This document shows, one piece after another, positions 5,307 to 12,700 of a DNA stretch of 14,164 nt; the first letter of the stretch is position 1; each line of letters opens with the position of its first letter. The notes under the pieces were generated by a model. That model was not told where the DNA came from. It ran no database searches and saw nothing but the letters and a program-made list of their open reading frames with translations. The position numbers and the translations under genes are program-made. This DNA comes from JADMII01 sp036278595 (GTDB lineage Bacteria > Chloroflexota > Dehalococcoidia > DSTF01 > JACRBR01): contig DASUKS010000128.1 in assembly GCA_036278595.1 (NCBI GenBank), forward strand, positions 1-14,164, written 5' to 3'.

Positions 5307-7286
5307 ATGACGCTTTCGCTGCCACGCCGGGCAGGGACACTGAGGGGAGCCTTCCCGGCCCCCCGGCGCCCGCATCTGCCGCGCAGCTTCGGCCGCGGGC
5401 CGCTCGCGATGGCCGTCGTCGCCGGGCTGCTCTTCTGGCTCGCGATCGGCCTCTGGGTCGCCCTCTGGCCGAAGGTCCAGCCGCAGCTCATGAACCAGCG
5501 CGCGCCCGGACCCGCGCTCGATGACTTCGGCGTCTTCTACTCGGCCGCCCGCATGGTCCGCGACGGCGACGGGAGCCAGATCTACGACCTCGATGCCATC
5601 GCTCACGCCGAATCGACGACCTACCAGCGCGCCGCCAACCGCGACAACGCGCTTCCCTTCTTTAATGCGCCCGCGTTCGCGGCCGTGCTCGTCCCGCTCA
5701 CGTACCTGTCCGTCGGCACCGCGGCCACCATCTTCCTGTTGCTGACCTCGGCCTTATTTGCGCTCTCGCTCGTCCTGCTCTGGCGGGAGTCCCGCGTCGG
5801 CCTCGCCGGCGCCTGGCTGCTGATCGGGATGGTGCTCGTCTACCAGTCCGTGCAGGACACCGTCTATCACGGACAGCTCTCGTTCGTCCTGCTCTTCAGC
5901 TTCGTCGCCGCCTTCGCGGCGTTCCGCCGCGGCAACGAACGCCTCGGCGGCGCTGCGCTCGCGCTGCTCCTGCTGAAGCCCAACCTGCTCCTCGTCCCGC
6001 TCGCGATCCTGCTGTGGAAGCGCCGCGGCGCTGCGCTCGCCGGCTTCGCCGCCGTCGCCGCTGTCGTCGTCGGCGTCTCCGTCCTCGCCTCCGGGCCGGC
6101 GATCGTCTGGCGCTACCCCGAGTTCCTGCGGCAGGCATCACTCTGGGATGACCAGCACGGCATCGGCATCGCCGGCATGTTCGGCTGGAACGCGTTCGTG
6201 CGCGTGCTCGTCGGCCCGCGGCAGGTCGATACCGTGCTGCTCTGGTCGGCAGTGCTCGCCATCCCAACGTTCGCCGCCACCGCGTGGACTTGGCGCGGGC
6301 GCTGGATCCCGGGCGAGCGCTCGTTCTCGATGCAGTACAGCGCGATGGTGATCGGCGCGCTGCTCGTGAACCCGCACGTCTACCGCCAGGACATGATGCT
6401 GATGTTCGTGCCCGGCTTCCTCCTGCTCGGTGCGACCCGGGATCGTGCGCGCACGGTGTTCGGCGTCGCGCTCTTCGCCACATGGCTCATCTTCGTTTAT
6501 CACTTCTGGCTCCTGCGCGAGACCGGCTGGCACCTCTCGGCCCCGGCGATGGCCGCGCTGCTCGCACTCACAGCGCTCGCCTCGAGCACGTCGATGCTCA
6601 CGTCGCTGCGAGAACGCGCGTCGCGGTGGCTGCTGCGCGTCGAAGGCCCGCTCGCGCCGCAGTGGGCCACGCACTCAGGCTCCGCCGCGCACCTTGCGTC
6701 CGTGATCGATGCGCGCATCGCCACGACGCCGCTGTCTTCGCTCATCGCGCACCGCGCGGCGTCGGCCGCCGGCCGGGCACGCCGCATGCTCGCCGAAGCA
6801 CCACAGATGGCGCGCGCGGCGAAGTTCATGCTCGTCGGCGCGTCGGGCACGGTCGTCAACCTGAGCGTGCTCTGGCTCTGCACGTCCGTGCTCAACATCG
6901 ACGAGCGTGCGGCGTGGGCGCTCGCCGTCGAGTGCTCGCTGCTCTCGAACTTCACCTGGAACCGCCGCTTCACCTGGCACAGCGAGCGTGCGCAGGGCAT
7001 TCCGTCGGTGGTGCTCGAAGCCGGCCGCTACCACCTGGCGTGCGCCGCCGGCATCATCACGAACTTCGTGGTCTTCACCGCCGCGCGACACCTCGACGCG
7101 CCGGCGCTCGTGGCCGGCTTCCTCGGGATCGTCGCCGGGATGGCGTTGAACTTCACCGGCTGCGTGCACTTTGTGTTCCGCGCGAGCGGCATGGTGCGCG
7201 CCGCCGCGCATGCACTGGAGCCCGCGGCCGTCGCCGTGGATGAAGAACCGCTGTCCGGACAACCGGCGGCGGAGTGGGGGAGTTGA
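5307..7286 (+). CDS. GT87-type membrane glycosyltransferase fused to a GtrA domain
   Basis: A 659-residue integral membrane protein. Residues 33-430 contain about ten hydrophobic helices with GT87 (DUF2029, GT-C fold) landmarks. These are a DFGVFYSAARMVRDGDG segment at 73-89, whose Asp73 in the first outside loop is the likely catalytic or metal site, LLKPNLLLVP near 222-231 and NPHVYRQDMMLM at 355-366. A linker rich in Ala, Ser and Arg follows (435-503). Residues 504-627 form a four-helix GtrA/DPMS domain: AKFMLVGASGTVVNLSVLWL, then NFTWNRRFTW (548-557) and MALNFTGCVHFVFR. GT87 enzymes use polyprenyl-phosphate sugars to build envelope glycans. GtrA proteins are thought to move or present such lipid-linked sugars. 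The fusion would join supply and use of the donor. ATG 5307 has GGGGGA 8 bases upstream. The frame ends 2 bases before the likely start of the next gene. Sugar and acceptor are unknown. Confidence 0.85.
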   Translation: MTLSLPRRAGTLRGAFPAPRRPHLPRSFGRGPLAMAVVAGLLFWLAIGLWVALWPKVQPQLMNQRAPGPALDDFGVFYSAARMVRDGDGSQIYDLDAIAHAESTTYQRAANRDNALPFFNAPAFAAVLVPLTYLSVGTAATIFLLLTSALFALSLVLLWRESRVGLAGAWLLIGMVLVYQSVQDTVYHGQLSFVLLFSFVAAFAAFRRGNERLGGAALALLLLKPNLLLVPLAILLWKRRGAALAGFAAVAAVVVGVSVLASGPAIVWRYPEFLRQASLWDDQHGIGIAGMFGWNAFVRVLVGPRQVDTVLLWSAVLAIPTFAATAWTWRGRWIPGERSFSMQYSAMVIGALLVNPHVYRQDMMLMFVPGFLLLGATRDRARTVFGVALFATWLIFVYHFWLLRETGWHLSAPAMAALLALTALASSTSMLTSLRERASRWLLRVEGPLAPQWATHSGSAAHLASVIDARIATTPLSSLIAHRAASAAGRARRMLAEAPQMARAAKFMLVGASGTVVNLSVLWLCTSVLNIDERAAWALAVECSLLSNFTWNRRFTWHSERAQGIPSVVLEAGRYHLACAAGIITNFVVFTAARHLDAPALVAGFLGIVAGMALNFTGCVHFVFRASGMVRAAAHALEPAAVAVDEEPLSGQPAAEWGS

Positions 7287-7288
7287 AC

Positions 7289-8596
7289 ATGGCAGTGCTC
7301 TCCGCGGGCCGGCAGGCGTTCCGGCAACTCGGCGCACCGGCCGACCGCCAGGACACCCGGTGGGAACAGCTGATCATGCGCATCGGCTTCATCGGCACCG
7401 GCATCCTCATGCTCAACATGGCGTTCCGTTCGTGGCAGGTCGGGCAGGTCGGCTCGCGCCACGTGGTCGTCGGGCTCGTGTTCGCCGAGTACGCCGTCGC
7501 GTTCGCGCTGCTCGTGATCGGCGTCGCCTCCATCAGCCGCATGCGCCGGCTCGTGCCGCTGATCGCCATCGCGACGCTGTTCGCGTTCGTCGTCTGGTCG
7601 TTCATCCAGATCCGCATCGCCTACACGATCTATGGCACGGACAACGCCGCGCTCTCCCAGGTCGCCGTCGAGAAGCTGCTCGACGGCCAGAACCCGTACT
7701 CGTTCAACGACCGGTCGCTGGTCGAGGACGCGGCGCAGCGCTTCGGCGTCCCCCACACCTTCATCACCGATACCACCGATGGCCAGCCGCTCTCGAGCCT
7801 CATGTCGTGGCCGGCGGGATCGGTCCTCGTGCTCGTCCCGACGATCGCCGCCGGCATCCACGACGTGCGCTGGGTGGTCGTCGCGTTCGAGATAGCGGCG
7901 TTTGCATTGATATGGCTGAGAGCGCCCGCCGTGTTCCGGCCGATCGCACTGCTGCCGCTCACCGTGGACCCGGACCTCTTCCTGCAGTTCACGACCGGCG
8001 GCGTCATGGACTTCATCTGGGTCGCCCCGATGATCGCGTGCGCGATCGCGCTCTACTCGCGGCGGCTGACGTGGGCCGCGGTGATGTTCGGACTGGCTGC
8101 GGGCATCAAGCAACAGCCGTGGCTCATCGCGCCGTTCCTCGCCGTCTACCTCTGGCAGACGACTGACGAGGACCGCCGCGTGCCCGTCCTCGCGGAGTTC
8201 GCCGGCGCCGCGGGACTGGCATTCCTCGCACTCAATCTGCCGTTCATGATCTGGAACCTGCACGACTGGATCCGCGGCGTATTCGTGCCCCTCTCGCAGC
8301 CGCTCGTCCCCTATGGCTCCGGCATCTCGCTGCTCACCCAGGCCGGCATCGCCGACCTGCCGAAGCGCTTCTACAGCGCCGCGACGTTCGGCGTCTGGGC
8401 GGTGCTGATCATCACCTACATCCTGCACTTCAAGACGTTCAAGCACGGTCTCTGGTTCGCGCCCGCCATCATCATGTGGTTCGGGTATCGCGGCCTGCAG
8501 AACTACTTCGTCTACTGGGCGCCCGTCGCCCTCATCGCGATCTTCGTCTGGTGGGAGGAGCAGGAGACGCTCGACGATGACGAGGTGCCGGCATGA
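7289..8596 (+). CDS. GT-C / GT87-like multi-pass membrane glycosyltransferase
   Basis: A membrane protein of 435 residues from ATG 7289, which has GGGGGAG 6 bases upstream. An in-frame GTG at 7274 would add five residues and overlap the previous gene, but it has a poorer ribosome site. About ten hydrophobic segments are visible. The outside loop after the third helix reads YGTDNAALSQVAVEKLLDGQNPY (115-137), with Asp118 as the likely catalytic or metal residue. This Asp plus 'LLDGxNPY' pattern is typical of GT-C enzymes that use polyprenyl-phosphate sugars. AAGIKQQPWLIAPF (270-283) and NLPFMIWNLHDWIRGVF resemble the corresponding GT87 segments. The C-terminus is acidic and cytoplasmic (EEQETLDDDEVPA). 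It overlaps the next start codon as ATGA, so the two genes are translationally coupled. It probably adds sugars outside the membrane to a polymer or protein. The family-level call is good; the substrate is unknown. Confidence 0.75.
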   Translation: MAVLSAGRQAFRQLGAPADRQDTRWEQLIMRIGFIGTGILMLNMAFRSWQVGQVGSRHVVVGLVFAEYAVAFALLVIGVASISRMRRLVPLIAIATLFAFVVWSFIQIRIAYTIYGTDNAALSQVAVEKLLDGQNPYSFNDRSLVEDAAQRFGVPHTFITDTTDGQPLSSLMSWPAGSVLVLVPTIAAGIHDVRWVVVAFEIAAFALIWLRAPAVFRPIALLPLTVDPDLFLQFTTGGVMDFIWVAPMIACAIALYSRRLTWAAVMFGLAAGIKQQPWLIAPFLAVYLWQTTDEDRRVPVLAEFAGAAGLAFLALNLPFMIWNLHDWIRGVFVPLSQPLVPYGSGISLLTQAGIADLPKRFYSAATFGVWAVLIITYILHFKTFKHGLWFAPAIIMWFGYRGLQNYFVYWAPVALIAIFVWWEEQETLDDDEVPA

Positions 8597-9693
8597 CATT
8601 TCGTCCGATCACGATCTCCGTCGGCCGCCGCCTGCGCCTCGAAGCGGTGCAGAGCCTGTGGCGGCGCTTCCGCATCTGGACGGTCCCGATCGCCATCACG
8701 ATCGTCGCGCTCACGCTCATCGTCGTCGGCGTCATCGGTCAGTCGAACGCCACGCTGCCGGTCGACGTGCAGGTGCTGTCGACCGCTGACCCGATGGACC
8801 TCGGCGCGACGACGCAGGCGACAGTGCAGCTGACGAACCACGGCAGCAGCATCGTCCGTCCCCGCTTCTCGCTGTTCTGGCTGCCGTACCCGTACTACTG
8901 GCGGATTACGTCCGGCCCGCCGGAGCTGCAGCCGAACCAGACCGCCACCTACACGATCGAGGCGCCGGACTCCGTGGCGGCGCCGCACAATGGCGAGCGC
9001 TTCCAGGTGAAGGTCAACGATTCCCAGAGCATCACCTACGCGATCTCCTCGCCCATGACGAAGGGCAGCGGCGCCATCCCCGTCGTGAACCCCGGCTTGA
9101 AGATGTGGACCGAGCAGGATCCGGCCACCGGTCTCTTCTCGCCCGCCGGCTGGAAGATTTACGAACACACCCCGGGTAACAACACCGCCACGATCACCTC
9201 GGCCACCGACTCCGGCTCCGAAGGTGCGTACTTCCACGTCGTCCAGAACGGCCACGGCGGCCCCGACGAGTGGACGCACACCGGCCTGCAGCAGGACATC
9301 ATCTTCCCGTCGCAACCGCTCGATATCCGCGTCCGGAGCCGCGTGCCGTACGACGCCATCCCGGACGGCTGGCTCGTCACGGCGTTCGGCGTCGAGGTGA
9401 GCTACGGCAAGCAAGAAGACATGTGGCTGCTGTTCGAGCCGACGGGCTCGGGCGACAAGGATTACGACCTTCCCAACGGCCAGCACATCAAGGTGTACGA
9501 CGTGCCGTACGACCAGTGGGCTACGCGCACGATTGACCTGCCGGCCATCTACCACCAGCTGAACTGGGCGCCGACGCGCTACGTCACGCTCAAGGTCTTC
9601 ATGGGCGTGTCCAGCTACTCGAAGGCCGACATCGACGGATACATCGGGGGCATCACCCTGCACGATCCGTCCACGGAGGCGCCAGGCGGATGA
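8593..9693 (+). CDS. Membrane-anchored extracellular beta-sandwich protein, function unknown
   Basis: A 366-residue protein starting MTFRPITISVGRRLRLEAVQ. A basic stretch up to residue 28 precedes one hydrophobic helix (about 30-49), so the rest should lie outside. Residues 54-155 look like an Ig-like or CARDB-type fold: VDVQVLSTADPMDLGATTQATVQLTN is the usual strand pattern, with a TATYTIEAP strand near 117-125. Residues 165-358 read as a jelly-roll or carbohydrate-binding-like domain with many Trp and Tyr (GWKIYEH, DEWTHTGLQQDI, DMWLLFEP, ending DIDGYIGGITLHDP). There are no cysteines. No catalytic motif is visible. The gene overlaps the preceding glycosyltransferase gene by the four bases ATGA, which ties it to the same function. 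It could bind a glycan or lipid-linked sugar, or anchor the surface protein encoded next. The fold call is an inference from strand patterns. Confidence 0.7.
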   Translation: MTFRPITISVGRRLRLEAVQSLWRRFRIWTVPIAITIVALTLIVVGVIGQSNATLPVDVQVLSTADPMDLGATTQATVQLTNHGSSIVRPRFSLFWLPYPYYWRITSGPPELQPNQTATYTIEAPDSVAAPHNGERFQVKVNDSQSITYAISSPMTKGSGAIPVVNPGLKMWTEQDPATGLFSPAGWKIYEHTPGNNTATITSATDSGSEGAYFHVVQNGHGGPDEWTHTGLQQDIIFPSQPLDIRVRSRVPYDAIPDGWLVTAFGVEVSYGKQEDMWLLFEPTGSGDKDYDLPNGQHIKVYDVPYDQWATRTIDLPAIYHQLNWAPTRYVTLKVFMGVSSYSKADIDGYIGGITLHDPSTEAPGG

Positions 9694-9793
9694 GCGCTCG
9701 GGTGCCGACCGACGTGCCGTGCGTGCCGCAGCTGTCCGCAGCCGCGGCTTCGGTGCGTCGTGTGGCCGGCGCGGGAAGGGAGCCTGAAGCGCG

Positions 9794-12700
9794 ATGAGCC
9801 AGGCTCGCAAGAACCAGATCGTCGCGCTCTCGGTCATCATCGCGACCGTGTTCGTACTGACGGTCGCCTTCGGCTTCCCGAACCAGGACACGCCACTCTT
9901 CGGCCCGCTGTTCGAAGGCGGCTCGCCGACGGCCTACGCGCCGCCGCCTGAGTTCACGCTCACGCCGACCCCGGTGGCCACCGAAACGCCGACGCCGGCG
10001 CCGCCGACGGACACCGCGACTCCCGCGCTCCCGACGGACACCGCGACTCCGGCGCCACCGACCGACACACCGACGCCGTTGCCGCCGACCGACACGCCGA
10101 CGCCGGCCGGCTCGCCGACGAACACGCCGACGCCCAGCGCGACGGCGCCGCCCGGCGCTGCGATCGAGCGCGTGCAGCCGAACAGCGTCCTTGCCGACCT
10201 GTCCGTGCCGACGGTGACGACGAACGTGACGGTCGAGCTGGCCAGCAACCTCGGCTCGTACGAAGTGTTGGTCACCTACGACTCATCGATCGTCAACTTC
10301 GTCTCGGCGGCCGATTCGGGATACCTGGGAAGCACAGGCCGCTCCGTCGTCTGCCAGGCCCCGTTCCAGGACGTGCTCGGCCCGACGCTCCGCCGCGTCC
10401 ACTTCGGCTGCAACACCTTCGGTTCCGTCGATGGCCCGGGCGGCAGCGGCACCCTCGCGACGCTCACGTGGTCGATCGTCGGGCCCGGCACGACCGCCCT
10501 GCACCTCACGCCATCGCTGACCGATCCGCTCGGGGACAGCACGTTCGCCGTCGCCTACGACGGCTCGATCATCGTCTCGCCGGATCCGACCTCCACCCCC
10601 ACGCCGTGCCCTGGCGGCCCCTGTCCGACGAACACGCCGACCGCCACCCCGACGACTACGCCGACGGCCAGCCCCACGCCGCTCGTCAACTGCGGCGCCG
10701 CCGGCACGATGGTCTGCGTACAGCCGATCGCTGAGAGCGACGTCAGCGGCTCCCTCGTCAACGTGAAGGTCGCGGTGCAGCAGGCGACCGGCCTCGGCGC
10801 GTTCCAGTTCACGCTCTCGTATGACCCGTCCGTCCTGTCGCCATACACAGTGGGCGATGGTGGTTTCCTGGGCAGCACCGGGCGCACCGTCTTCTGCCTG
10901 CCCGCGCAGTTCCAGACGGGCTCCGTGCAGTTCACGTGCGTCACGCTCGGCCCCGCGCCGCCGCCCGGCGTCACCGGCTCCGGGAGCCTGGCCCTGGTCA
11001 CGTTCATCGCGAACAACCCAGGCAGCACGCCGCTCTCGCTGAGCAGCGTCATCCTCACGACCGTCTCCGGCGCGAAGATCACGGCGACCACCGTGGACGG
11101 CACGCGCACGGTTCTGCCCTGCTCCGGCACGTGCCCGACGCCTCCGCCCACATTCACGCCGACCTTCACCGCGACCCCGCTCGCGACGCTGACGGCGACA
11201 TCCACACCGACGCCGTGTGACGGCCCGTGCCCGACCGCCACGCCGACGTTCACGCCCGGCCCGACGTTCACGCCGACGCCGGTGCTTCCGACAGGGCTGC
11301 GGGTGCTGCCGGTGACGCAGGACGTCTTCCAGACCGGCACCTTCTCGTTCGACGTCGTCGTCGACAGCGTCGCGGACCTCGGCGCGTACGAGATCGGCAT
11401 CGACTACGATCCATCGCTCGTGTCGTTTGTCGGCGTCACCAACGGCAGCTTCCTGGGCAGCTCCGGGCGCACCGTGCAGTGTCCGTCGTTCTCGACGAGC
11501 AGCGGCAACGTGCGGTTCGGGTGTGCGACGCTCGGCGGCGACCCCGCCGGCCCGACGGGCGGCGGGGTGCTCGCGCACTTCACCTTCGCCGGCACGAACG
11601 TTGGCACGAGCGCGCTTACCATTTCCGATCCGCTGGTGCTCACGCGGAACGCCGCGGTGATCGCGCTCACTTCGGTCGCGGACGGGTCCGTCACCGTCAA
11701 CCCCTGCTCCGGCCCGTGCCCCACGCCGACGTCCAGCCCGACGCCCGGCACGCCGACCGCGACCGCCGTCCCCGGCGGCATCGCGACGCTCGGGGTGGTG
11801 CCGTCGGCGGTCACGGCGCCTGTCGGCACGCAGTTCTCGGTCAACGTCGACATCTCGAACGCGACGAACGTCGGCGCGTACGAGGTCTACCTCGACTACG
11901 GGAAGGACTCGGCGGGCAACTTTGAGCCGGGCGTCCTGCAGTTCGATGGCTTCACCAACGGGCCGTTCCTCGGCAGCACCGGCCGCCCGGTGACCTGCCT
12001 CGACCCGCTGTTCGACAACCTCTCGGTGCGCATCGGCTGCGTCACCGGCGGCTCGTCGCCGCCCGGTGCCAGCGGCGCGGGGCTCCTGGCGACGTTGACC
12101 TTCACCGTCCTCAAGCCCTCGAACCTGCCGATGCAGCTCTTCGTCGACTCGGGTTCGGGCGGCCTCAGCGATCCGCTCGGCGTGCCGATGTCATTCGCCA
12201 CCGACGGCTCGACCACCACCGTGACGATCACGACGCCCACCGGCACGATCCCGCCACCGGCCGGTGCGGCAGCCAACGTGACGCCGCCATCCGGCGGCAC
12301 CGGCAGCCTCCTGCGCGCGGCGCCGCGGCGCCCCGCCGCGCCGGGTGCCAACACCGCTTCCGTGTCGATGTCGTACCCGCACGCGGGCGGCGGCGCGTCG
12401 GCGTGGACCAACTTCGCCTCACGCGGCGACGGCCGCATCGTCTTCGTCGCCGTGATGGTGCTGGGGTGCACGCTCGTCGCTGTCGTCGCGCGCCGTGAGC
12501 CGCTGCTGACGTTCGTGCGGAAGAACGCCCGCCGCCGCTCGGCGGTCATCGCCGCCGTCGCGGCCGCCCTGCTGGCGCCGGCCGTCATCGCGAACGCCAC
12601 GAATCCGGTCGCGCTGTTCAAGACGCCGTCTTCCGCCAACGTCTTCGTCGGCGACGGCACACCGCTCGTGGTCTCGGAAAACGTCGCGCCGGTCGCCGCG

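Noticed and set aside
7274..7288. GTG at 7274 as the start of the second glycosyltransferase
   Set aside because: The ATG at 7289 has a GGGGGAG ribosome site at proper spacing and avoids the overlap. The GTG start remains possible.
7028..8599. Minus-strand open frame of 523 codons opposite the glycosyltransferase genes
   Set aside because: Low-complexity Asp/Arg/Glu/His translation lying antisense to a recognisable membrane protein with a good ribosome binding site.
10004..10111. Regular 27-base repeats as a CRISPR-like array
   Set aside because: The units are contiguous without spacers and are in frame in a protein linker.
10283..11578. Minus-strand frames opposite the cohesin gene, including Val/Gly repeats such as GVGVSVGG
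   Set aside because: These are mirror images of the Thr/Pro repeats. The plus frame is continuous, has recognisable modules and starts with a membrane segment.
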